From positions 1 to 64,000 of the forward strand of contig NZ_VLPS01000005.1 of assembly GCF_007570865.1 (NCBI RefSeq): 64,000 bases of DNA, written 5' to 3'. Origin of the DNA: Atlantibacter subterraneus. Lineage in GTDB: Bacteria; Pseudomonadota; Gammaproteobacteria; Enterobacterales; Enterobacteriaceae. The notes under the pieces were generated by a model. That model ran no database searches, was not told the DNA's origin, and saw nothing but the letters and a program-made list of their open reading frames with translations. The stretch's first letter is position 1. Every line of letters begins with the position of its first letter. Below, piece after piece: positions 41,120-48,224 of this stretch. The position numbers and the translations under genes are program-made.

Positions 41120-41130
41120 TTGAGGGTATT

Positions 41131-41988
41131 ATGAAAAACGTATTATCAATCCAGTCCAGCGTGGTGTACGGCTACGCGGGTAATAAAGCCGCCGTATTGC
41201 CGATGCAGCTGTTGGGTATTGATGTCTGGCCTTTTCATACCGTGCAGTTTTCTAATCACACCCAATATGGGCACTGGCAGGGAATGGCGTTGCCGCCGGG
41301 CCAGTTAACTCATGTGATTGCCGGGCTGGAGCAAAACGATAAATTGCCTGAGTGCGATGCCGTTTTGTCGGGTTATCTCGGGGACAGCAGGCAGTGTGAA
41401 GAGGTGGCGCTGGCCGTGAATCAGGTGCGTCGTTATAACCCGAAAGCGCTCTATTTTTGCGATCCCGTCATGGGACATCCGGCAAAAGGTTGCGTGGTGG
41501 CTAACGGTGTCGATACGTTTTTCAAGAACGAAGCCATTGCGCTGGCAGACGTGATGGGCCCCAACTTACATGAACTGGAAATATTATCCGGCAAGACGTT
41601 GAATACCTTTGATGAGGTGGTGTATGCGGCACAGCAGCTGGTCGCACAAGGCGTCAGTAAAGTGTTAGTCAAACACCTGGGGAAATGTGCTAAAGATCCC
41701 GCCGCTTTCGAGATGCTTATGGTCACCGGACGGCAGGTTTTGCACATTGCACGCCCGCTGTATCTCTTCCCTAAGCAGCCAGTTGGCGTAGGCGATCTGA
41801 CCTGTAGCGTTTTACTTGCAGGCTTGCTGAACGGCTTCGATGATATTACCGCGCTGGAGTATAGCGCTAATATTGTCGATGCCGTGATGCGCCATACCTG
41901 GCAGCGAGAAAGTTATGAGCTGGAACTGATTGAATCACGGCATTTCATCATGAATCCGGTGATTCGTTATGCAGCAATGAAACTGTAG
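41131..41988 (+). CDS. PdxY-like pyridoxal kinase paralogue
   Basis: A 285-residue member of the PdxK/PdxY ribokinase-like family, closest in my reading to PdxY (287 in E. coli). Conserved are the substrate region NHTQYGHWQGMALPP, CDPVMGHPAKGC with Cys121, VLVKHLGK, and the catalytic PVGVGDL with Asp222. It starts 11 bases after tutB with the site TGAGGG and is surely cotranscribed. Since Tpl needs PLP, a salvage kinase in the same operon probably supplies cofactor. The C-terminal third diverges from PdxY, so substrate change cannot be excluded. Confidence 0.88.
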   Translation: MKNVLSIQSSVVYGYAGNKAAVLPMQLLGIDVWPFHTVQFSNHTQYGHWQGMALPPGQLTHVIAGLEQNDKLPECDAVLSGYLGDSRQCEEVALAVNQVRRYNPKALYFCDPVMGHPAKGCVVANGVDTFFKNEAIALADVMGPNLHELEILSGKTLNTFDEVVYAAQQLVAQGVSKVLVKHLGKCAKDPAAFEMLMVTGRQVLHIARPLYLFPKQPVGVGDLTCSVLLAGLLNGFDDITALEYSANIVDAVMRHTWQRESYELELIESRHFIMNPVIRYAAMKL

Positions 41989-42010
41989 CCGCATTAACCC
42001 GAGGTGAAGG

Positions 42011-42121
42011 ATGTTTCTGACGCTTCTTAAAATTCAGTTTCCACTTGTGCACAGATTTGCATTACTGCGTATCCTGCTAATTACATTGCAGTTATCAGGG
42101 TTGCGAAAGAAGAAGCAATAA
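42011..42121 (+). CDS. Small ORF after the pdxY-like gene (36 aa)
   Basis: ATG at 42011, stop TAA at 42119-42121, 36 codons. The ribosome site GAGGTGAAGG is strong and at the right distance, and the ORF begins 22 bases after the pdxY-like stop. The product starts MFLTLLKIQFPLVHRF, continues with a hydrophobic stretch (LLRILLITLQL) and ends in the basic tail RKKKQ. It could be a small membrane-associated peptide. I know no homologue. Translation is likely from the signals; function is unknown. Confidence 0.5.
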   Translation: MFLTLLKIQFPLVHRFALLRILLITLQLSGLRKKKQ

Positions 42122-42160
42122 AAGGCAAAGTTGCACCCCGGTTTGTTGTGCGGGGTGCAA
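42117..42160 (-). terminator. Hairpin at the end of the minus-strand small gene
   Basis: A perfect 10-bp stem TTGCACCCCG (42131-42140) / CGGGGTGCAA (42151-42160), loop of 10. On the minus strand it is followed by CTTTGCCTTTTATT, a broken T-tract, so it probably ends that transcript about 17 bases after the stop of the 25-codon ORF. On the plus strand no T-run follows. Confidence 0.65.
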
Positions 42161-42177
42161 GCTTGCTAATGGCACGC

Positions 42178-42255
42178 TTAAGCCCGGAAATAACGCGGCG
42201 GGATCAACGCAGCAAAAGCATCGATTTTGTTGAGAAGTTTTTTGCAGAAAGACAT
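42178..42255 (-). CDS. Small protein of 25 residues, AzuC-like design
   Basis: ATG at 42255, TAA at 42178-42180. The product is MSFCKKLLNKIDAFA followed by ALIPPRYFRA. It has the ribosome site GAGG 8 bases upstream, its own promoter and CRP site (next entry) and a hairpin behind it, so the whole transcript would be about 160 bases. A helical wheel of residues 3-17 would place Lys on one side and Leu, Ile, Phe on the other. The size, CRP site over the start point and a C-terminal PPxxF-R pattern recall AzuC of E. coli (28 residues). Homology is not shown. The gap 41989-42418 contains only this gene and the 36-codon ORF. Confidence 0.55.
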   Translation of the reverse strand: MSFCKKLLNKIDAFAALIPPRYFRA

Positions 42256-42269
42256 TTTGCTAACCTCAG

Positions 42270-42315
42270 TGTGATACAGGTCACATATTGTACCCTTCCC
42301 GTTACGAAGCGCCAA
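42270..42315 (-). promoter_or_regulatory. Promoter with CRP site for the 25-residue ORF
   Basis: On the minus strand: -35 TTGGCG (42310-42315), a spacer of exactly 17, -10 TACAAT (42287-42292), expected start near 42280. A CRP core with perfect half-sites, TGTGA-TACAGG-TCACA, covers 42270-42285, centred at about +3. CRP bound there should repress. Confidence 0.7.
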
Positions 42316-42418
42316 TATCCTCACGTCTTCCTTGTCAGTTTAAGTGTAAACCTGTCTGTAAATAATTTTGCTTTCGCTGCGTAATTATTTAACGTCCCAT
42401 CCCTGGTAACCCGGCAAT

Positions 42419-43045
42419 TTAGTAATTTAGCGGTAGCTTATGAACGGCAATAAGTTTGCCTTTTTGCATTTCGATGTAGTTCCCCTTTCGCAGCGCAGAA
42501 AGCATTTCAGCAATCACTGAGCGGGAGATATGAGTATGAGTTTGAATATAGTTAATGACGCCAATCTGAGAGCGCAGCTCTATGTCCCAACTTGCCATAG
42601 TTAATAATGTGGAACGAATTTGTGCGTAAGTTGAGGTGCCAATAAATTGTGCATCGCGCCATTCGAACCAGCGCATTTGATAAGTCTGCCAGTGACAAAA
42701 TGACTTCCAGAGCCCCTGTTTATCAATAACATCCATCGCGCGACTGACGGGTAAGGAAAATCCGGTGCAGTTCGTTTTAGTCACGATCTTATAATTTAAG
42801 GGACTGGGGATAGGATCGCCGGATAAACTGAGTAATACAGGTGCAGCAAGGAGTTCAACATGGATATCATTGTTTTCTCTCCAGATATCCAAAAACCCTT
42901 CTTTAAAATACCAGCACTGTTGCTCGCCCTGCTCGTTAGAAAAACTTAATTCCTCACCTGCGGCAATACTAAAGCTCATAGCGCAAGGACTAAGATGGCT
43001 GCGAAGAATCTCTAAATGGCTTAACGGTTTTACCAAATCTAACAT
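42419..43045 (-). CDS. IprA-family winged-helix regulator
   Basis: About 208 residues from the ATG at 43045, matching the 207 of E. coli IprA (YaiV) and its N-terminus (MLDLVKPL against MLSLSKPL). A GTG 12 codons upstream is the alternative. The N-terminal half is a degenerate cyclic-nucleotide-binding-like fold (FKEGFLDIWRE). The C-terminal winged helix (RSQIGVINYIQTHTHISRSV to ALRKGNYIEMQKGKLIAV) is strongly IprA-like. E. coli IprA affects hydrogen peroxide resistance. It lies 109 bases downstream of the autotransporter on the same strand, after a terminator. Control of that gene is possible but unproven. Confidence 0.82.
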   Translation of the reverse strand: MLDLVKPLSHLEILRSHLSPCAMSFSIAAGEELSFSNEQGEQQCWYFKEGFLDIWRENNDIHVELLAAPVLLSLSGDPIPSPLNYKIVTKTNCTGFSLPVSRAMDVIDKQGLWKSFCHWQTYQMRWFEWRDAQFIGTSTYAQIRSTLLTMASWDIELRSQIGVINYIQTHTHISRSVIAEMLSALRKGNYIEMQKGKLIAVHKLPLNY

Positions 43046-43091
43046 GTGATTAGTCCATTCACTGTCGAGAATCCATTCCACTGATTAAACA

Positions 43092-43119
43092 AATGCCCAT
43101 CCAGAACAGGATGGGCATT
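43092..43119 (-). terminator. Terminator after the autotransporter gene
   Basis: Minus-strand stem AATGCCCATCC / GGATGGGCATT (11 bp, 6-base loop) followed by TGTTT. It lies 36 bases beyond the stop of the autotransporter gene. Confidence 0.88.
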
Positions 43120-43154
43120 GAATAACCACAATATCATTTATAACATCGCGATGA

Positions 43155-45953
43155 TTACCAGGTGTATTTCACACCAACATTTGCTGCCCAATCCTGGTCA
43201 ACGTCGCCGCCGCCCAGATAGTTAGCATCTGCATAGGTGCTGAAATTCTTGGTAAAGTTGAACTGACCGCCCAGACCAACACGGACTGCAGAACCTTCTA
43301 CGCCGTTATCGATGTCATCACCGTTAACGTTAGCGCTGTTACCCGCATCGTCATAAACGTAAGCCAGTTTGCCATACGGAGTGAAGGACTGGTCGTTACC
43401 ATAGTTGAAGGTATAACCAATATCAGCACCCAGTTCATAACGCAGGCTGTCATAAGACTGGCTGCCTACATCCATCTTGTTGCTTAACTGATAGTCATCG
43501 CCATCCTGGAACAGACCAGTGATGCTTGCATACGGAGTAAGGTATGCATTTTCATTGAACTGCCAGTCATAACCCGCTTTCAAGCCAAAGCCCCAGGCAT
43601 CAGATGAAATGTCGCCAGAGACGGAATCACCGTTGCTCATTTTTGAGGTCAGGTCATTGCTGTAATGGCTGTAACTTAATGTCGTATCAACAAAGATGTT
43701 GTTCGGGAAGCGAGCTGACGTGTAGAAACGTGCAGATTGAGTATCCTGATCAACGTTGCCAGAACGATCGTCCAGGCTACCTTTACCAAAGCCAGCAGCC
43801 GCACCGACAGTCCATTTTGCGTTATTGCCATCAATCTGCTTATCAACACCAACCATGATGCCATTAACATCCTGGTCGTAGTTCAGCACATTGTTACTGC
43901 CGCTAAAGCTACCGCCATAATAGCTGACCCATGCACCGCCCTGGTCACCTGCGGTATGGCGGCCATTCGTCAGACGAGCAGCCAATACATCCTGTTCAAG
44001 ATTCCAGATGTTGCTGTTAGCAGACGGAACGCTAAGCGCCATGTTCGCATAGTCAGTCAACTCTTGCTGATGCAGAGTAACGATATCGCCATTTTGTTGA
44101 GCTTCATAGGTGTATGCACCCAGATCCGCTTTGTTAGCCGCGGTGAAGCTTGCTGCAGTGTTTGCGTCGTTATCATATACGCGGATAATTTCTTTATCTT
44201 TGTATTGAGCTTCAGAACCAACGCCCGTTGCGTTATCGATACGAACTTTATAATTGCCCGCAACATCGCCATTCACAGCCAGGTGGCCATCGGAGTTCAG
44301 CGCAATCACACCATAATCGTAATTAGCGTCGTGAATATCGTTAGTGATATAACGGCCATTATTGAGATCTGAATTCAGTACATAATCGCGGCTTGCGATG
44401 TCAAATACACCGGCATTTGTCAGAACCATATTATTGGTATCAATCTGACCCAAGCCCAGATTCAACTGACTATGATTATCCACGGTGATGGTGTTGGCAT
44501 AAAGGCTGGCAGTTTCTTCAAGCAGTGATGCCTGGCTGTAGCTGTCGATATGCAGGCTGTTAGTGGCAACTTCATAGCCTAAATCATAGGCATCGATAGA
44601 ATTATTGGAATCACCGATGTTCAGCGAGGAACCATTGGTAAGAGTAATGCTATCTGCCAGCAGGCTTGAATCTTCAACATTTACTTTCGAGCCGTTGTTT
44701 ACGACCAGATCATCAATGTTAGAAACTTTACGCGTATCCCACTCGGAGCCATTATCCAAAGTTACGTTAAAGATACCGCTCTGATAAACCGCGTTGCCGA
44801 CAACATGATTTTCTTCGTCAAAAGCCGTACCGTCTGCACCGATACCATATACTGAGCTTGGCCAGATGCTATTCGGTTGATAATCATACAGCTCTGCAGT
44901 GGCTTCTACGTTGGAGAACGCAGCGCCGACCCATTTGCTGCCGTTAGTCAGCGTCAGATCAAGACGATCGGTATTATCCCAACCGTTAGAATCCATTACG
45001 CCATCGCCATTACGGTCGTATGCATCAACATGGACAATATTATTGTCTGCATCTATATAATCGTAGCCACCAAAGTTGTTATCAAAGGTGCTGGAGAACA
45101 GAACATCGCCAGTTAGCGTTGAATGATCAAACGTTGCAGTGGTCTGCATAGCGTTGTCAGAGCCAGAAGCGATAACGGCTAATGCTACATCATCCGGGTT
45201 GTAGCTATAACCATTACTATAATCGCTCGCTTTACCGGTACGTCCATAGAAACCTTCTGTACCCATATCACTCATGGAGCCAGAAGTGACCACTGAATCC
45301 TTCACTACAACGGTATCGTTGAAGATTTCAGTATTATTCCAGCCATCAGCAGCGGTAATGTCCTTATTGTCATTCCACTGATAACCCTGGCCGAGCATGA
45401 TACCCGCAACTTTTGAATTATTCTGGATAACCAGGTCAACTTCCTGATCCAGCGTAATTGCAGTACCTAAATCAAAGGTATCGTAGGAAGCGGTTTCACC
45501 CGTCCCTGCGTTGTAATAGGTGTAATGTTCGTAGTTATCGTCGATAGTAGAGTTGTCGACAGTCAGGGCCAGACGATCATATGCATAGCCGTCAGCACGC
45601 CCATCAGCACATTCTACGGTCATACATTCGGAAGTGATCATGCCATTAATGTAGCTGTCTTTAATCGTCAACGAATTCGGGTTGGTATTACCCGCAACAC
45701 CATCATCCAGATAGTAGGTTGAGATTACGCCATTAACCCGGGCCCCATTAATAACAGGGTAGATATTCCCGTTATAGTAGTTGGAGCCATAGTCATAGCC
45801 AACGTATCCCTGATACATTACTCCACCATTATAATAAAAGGTGTCATAATTCGTACCAGAAATATCAATAGTAGCAGATGCCTGAGAAGCGATTGCCATC
45901 GTACAAGCTATTGCTAATTGAGATACAACAAGTTTCTTATTCCAGCAGCGCAT
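43155..45953 (-). CDS. Autotransporter (type Va) with beta-barrel, adhesin-like
   Basis: A 932-residue secreted protein. A Sec signal peptide spans residues 1-27 (ends ASQASA). The passenger (about 28-650) is rich in Asn, Asp, Ser, Thr, Tyr and Gly, with repeated LTNGS/VVNNGS strands typical of a pertactin-like beta-helix. It has one cysteine pair (Cys110, Cys115) and one calcium-loop-like motif DRNGDGVMD (313-321). The C-terminal barrel (about 655-932) starts near AWVSYYGGSFSGSNN and ends VGVKYTW with the usual aromatic last residue. The ribosome site GAGGAGGG is excellent. The target is unknown; adhesion or biofilm formation is the family norm. The gene is AT-rich, suggesting acquisition. 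Confidence 0.92.
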   Translation of the reverse strand: MRCWNKKLVVSQLAIACTMAIASQASATIDISGTNYDTFYYNGGVMYQGYVGYDYGSNYYNGNIYPVINGARVNGVISTYYLDDGVAGNTNPNSLTIKDSYINGMITSECMTVECADGRADGYAYDRLALTVDNSTIDDNYEHYTYYNAGTGETASYDTFDLGTAITLDQEVDLVIQNNSKVAGIMLGQGYQWNDNKDITAADGWNNTEIFNDTVVVKDSVVTSGSMSDMGTEGFYGRTGKASDYSNGYSYNPDDVALAVIASGSDNAMQTTATFDHSTLTGDVLFSSTFDNNFGGYDYIDADNNIVHVDAYDRNGDGVMDSNGWDNTDRLDLTLTNGSKWVGAAFSNVEATAELYDYQPNSIWPSSVYGIGADGTAFDEENHVVGNAVYQSGIFNVTLDNGSEWDTRKVSNIDDLVVNNGSKVNVEDSSLLADSITLTNGSSLNIGDSNNSIDAYDLGYEVATNSLHIDSYSQASLLEETASLYANTITVDNHSQLNLGLGQIDTNNMVLTNAGVFDIASRDYVLNSDLNNGRYITNDIHDANYDYGVIALNSDGHLAVNGDVAGNYKVRIDNATGVGSEAQYKDKEIIRVYDNDANTAASFTAANKADLGAYTYEAQQNGDIVTLHQQELTDYANMALSVPSANSNIWNLEQDVLAARLTNGRHTAGDQGGAWVSYYGGSFSGSNNVLNYDQDVNGIMVGVDKQIDGNNAKWTVGAAAGFGKGSLDDRSGNVDQDTQSARFYTSARFPNNIFVDTTLSYSHYSNDLTSKMSNGDSVSGDISSDAWGFGLKAGYDWQFNENAYLTPYASITGLFQDGDDYQLSNKMDVGSQSYDSLRYELGADIGYTFNYGNDQSFTPYGKLAYVYDDAGNSANVNGDDIDNGVEGSAVRVGLGGQFNFTKNFSTYADANYLGGGDVDQDWAANVGVKYTW

Positions 45954-47043
45954 TTACCATCCCTCCTCAGGGATAAACTAAAGTTGGTCCATCAATTATG
46001 CGGTTTACTAAAAACTAAAAACGACACATAACACATGCATGTTCAATATTGAGAAAAGCACTAGCAGAGAAAATTATGCGCGTCGAAAGGGAAAAGGTTC
46101 AAACAAAGTTTATGGAAAGTCTGTTTTCAAACATTGAACCAAATAAGATTTAAGCTCACCTGCGTGTACGTAGCATATATAACAGAAAATGATTCAATAA
46201 TGACAACCATATGTTTACCAGCGTCAGAAAACCTCGCCACGTCCTCACATGGGAGTGCCATAAGCCAATAAATCCACCGCTGGAGAAGAAAAAATTAAAC
46301 ATAAAGAACAATCACTTATAATATTGTAACTGAGAAATAAATCACTTGACCATAAAAAACCATGAATGCATTAGCAATTAACCATACAATTTTTTAATAT
46401 GCTTAATACTGGATTGACCTATATTTTATTTTTCGGTGATTATTATTTGAAAAGATAAACCATTACAACCTCTCCCTTCAAAATTAATTCTCATAAATTC
46501 TTATAAGAACACCATTATAAAAGACTCACCATATAAAAAATTATGTAAACTGAAATGCAAAATCACAAAACATGTGATTTACATCTTGTTTTTCACAAGA
46601 AAAAATGCGCATAGTAAATTTTACGCAACGAAACAATAAAAATCATATATGGATTTAAAGAATTAGCAATGCCGCGCATCAATCTAAATTTAATACCCTT
46701 TGGACCGCATTTTCTGGAACCATTGATGCGTTTATTAAAAACTCACCTCGCTGCTATACTGGTTTGCAAGCAGTCCGTCGCGAACGTTAATTAATTTCAC
46801 TCAAAAGGTTTCCATTTAAATAATGTAAAGTAAAAATTGTGTATTAAAAACTAAGACTAATTTCATCGCGTTTTTAAATTCAAATTAAAACAGTGCTTTT
46901 TTCGTATATGGACAATCAAACAGAGTTATGCAGTTATCGAACGCTGGCTCGAGCGCTTCTGTATCGTTTATGCAGAAAGTGATGAAATTGATACCGGAGA
47001 ATAGAGCGAAAACGAGAATTACAAAGCAGCGAAGAGATGTTTC
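45954..47043. other. AT-rich intergenic region without a supported gene
   Basis: About 1.1 kb between the autotransporter start and tRNA-Gly. It must contain the autotransporter promoter. I see only short frames with poor ribosome sites (for example 25 codons from 46076 and 41 codons from 46669). I find no copy of the tRNA 3' end here, no integrase and no insertion-sequence ends. Base composition is much lower in G+C than the core flanks. Confidence 0.7.
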
Positions 47044-47117
47044 TGGAGCGGGTGAAGGGAATCGAACCCTCGTATAGAGCTTGGGAAGCTCTCGTTCTAC
47101 CATTGAACTACACCCGC
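47044..47117 (-). tRNA. glyU: tRNA-Gly(CCC)
   Basis: A complete 74-base tRNA on the minus strand beginning GCGGGTGTAGTTCAATGG and ending CACCCGCTCCA, with the CCA encoded. The anticodon loop CTTCCCAAG gives CCC. It matches E. coli glyU and its position beside ygeR. In E. coli the ETT2 island abuts this tRNA; here the accessory block lies at its 3' side. Confidence 0.97.
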
Positions 47118-47134
47118 TTCGAGGTGTGCAAGGC

Positions 47135-47162
47135 ATTATAGACCTTCACGGCCTTCAGGCAA
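47135..47162 (-). promoter_or_regulatory. Promoter of tRNA-Gly
   Basis: Minus strand: -35 TTGCCT (47157-47162), 16-base spacer, perfect -10 TATAAT (47135-47140), expected start near 47128, about 11 bases before the mature tRNA end. A stretch of G/C-rich bases follows the -10, as in stringently controlled promoters. Confidence 0.8.
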
Positions 47163-47196
47163 TACCTTGCTGATTAACTGATGCTCTTTTAAGCAT

Positions 47197-47943
47197 TTAG
47201 CATGCAGGCGCTTTTCCCGGCGGCGGGAGATAGCGCTGCGGATCGATAGCCGTCGCGCGATAGCGAATCTGGAAATGAAGCTGCACCCCGTCTGCGCCGC
47301 TGCTTCCCATAGTGGCGATCTTCTCCCCCGCTTTCACTTTCTGGCCATTGTTGACCAGCAGCGTCTCGTTATGCGCATAGGCGGTGATGTAGTCTTCACC
47401 ATGCTTAATCATCACCAGGTTGCCGTAGCCGCGCAGCTGGTTGCCTACGTAAACCACCGTTCCCGCACCCGATGCCACCACGGGCTGCCCGCGGGAGCCG
47501 GCAATATCAATGCCTTTATTACCCCCGTCCGCCGTGGAATACGGCAGGATCACTTTCCCGCTGGTCGGCCAGCGCCAGCAGCGTTGTCCCACCGGCGGCC
47601 ATGACGATTGCGGCACGGCGGACGATGGCGTCACCGCTGCGGTTTTGCTGGAGGATTTACGGGAAGACGATGCGGTTTTCGTCGAGCCGTTCACTTTCAG
47701 CCGCTGCCCCACCTCAATGGTATAGGGCGCAGAGATGTTATTGAGCCGGGCCAGTTCTTTAACGCTGGTACCTGTCATCCGCGAAATCCGATACAGCGTA
47801 TCCCCTCGTTTCACCGTATAAACAGATCCAGAATAGCTTCCAGGATCAGATGATTTATTGCCTGAACAGCCTGCGATTAGCAGCACTATTGCCAGGCCAA
47901 CAGCGATTCGAAAGGAATTTCCAGACAGGCGTCCTGCGCTCAA
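47197..47943 (-). CDS. ygeR: LysM/LytM lipoprotein YgeR (ActS, amidase activator)
   Basis: YgeR is an outer-membrane lipoprotein that activates the septal amidases, AmiC in particular, and was renamed ActS in E. coli. It has 248 residues (251 in E. coli) and starts with TTG at 47943 behind GAGG. The lipobox LIAGC gives Cys25 as the mature N-terminus. A LysM domain (VYTVKRGDTLYRISRMTG, about 42-85) binds peptidoglycan. The C-terminal LytM domain lacks the zinc ligands (NKGIDIA and LHFQIR where active enzymes have H-x3-D and H-x-H), so it is an activator, not a hydrolase. Confidence 0.96.
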   Translation of the reverse strand: MSAGRLSGNSFRIAVGLAIVLLIAGCSGNKSSDPGSYSGSVYTVKRGDTLYRISRMTGTSVKELARLNNISAPYTIEVGQRLKVNGSTKTASSSRKSSSKTAAVTPSSAVPQSSWPPVGQRCWRWPTSGKVILPYSTADGGNKGIDIAGSRGQPVVASGAGTVVYVGNQLRGYGNLVMIKHGEDYITAYAHNETLLVNNGQKVKAGEKIATMGSSGADGVQLHFQIRYRATAIDPQRYLPPPGKAPAC

Positions 47944-48048
47944 AACAGATCCTCTTTAAAGACAAATGACGGTTTATCATAGCAGCCCAGCGCCGGATGC
48001 CCAATTCCTGCGCACGTTATGATACTTATCAGATTGAGAGTTTTCTGG

Positions 48049-48063
48049 TCATTATGATAACGA
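48049..48063 (+). promoter_or_regulatory. Candidate upstream activator site of xdhA
   Basis: TCATTATGATAACGA is identical over 15 bases to a site upstream of ygfK (63512-63526). It lies about 109 bases before the -24 element of the sigma-54 promoter of xdhA. A possible binding site of YgeV/UacR. Confidence 0.6.
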
Positions 48064-48156
48064 GACAACGTATCACCACTCCCGCTTTTCATTTATTCCC
48101 GGACATTTTTTAAGGTCATCACAGTTTACTTCTTGTCCAACGGGCATTTTCTCTTC

Positions 48157-48171
48157 TGGCGTAAATTTTGC
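48157..48171 (+). promoter_or_regulatory. Sigma-54 promoter of xdhABC
   Basis: TGGCGT-AAATT-TTGC: GG at 48158-48159 and GC at 48170-48171, exactly 10 bases between them, matching the -24/-12 consensus TGGCAC-N5-TTGC. It lies 54 bases before the xdhA start. Confidence 0.85.
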
Positions 48172-48224
48172 CTGATCGTTCTATTGACTGAAGAACAGCG
48201 TCTGTCACATCAGGAGAGAGAAAA

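Noticed and set aside
42148..42384. 78-codon plus-strand ORF
   Set aside because: No ribosome site; it is antisense to the better supported 25-codon gene and its promoter and CRP site.
43737..44372. 211-codon plus-strand ORF inside the autotransporter gene
   Set aside because: It lies antisense in a repetitive Asn/Asp-rich coding region, where open reverse frames arise from codon bias.
46076..46153. 25-codon plus-strand ORF upstream of the autotransporter
   Set aside because: Weak ribosome site and no promoter or conservation evidence.
46669..46794. 41-codon plus-strand ORF in the AT-rich gap before tRNA-Gly
   Set aside because: No ribosome site, no recognisable motif; only a local rise in GC content.
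47044..47117. tRNA-Gly 3' end as an att site with a second copy nearby
   Set aside because: I looked for a repeat of the 3' tRNA sequence in the accessory block and found none, and no integrase is present.
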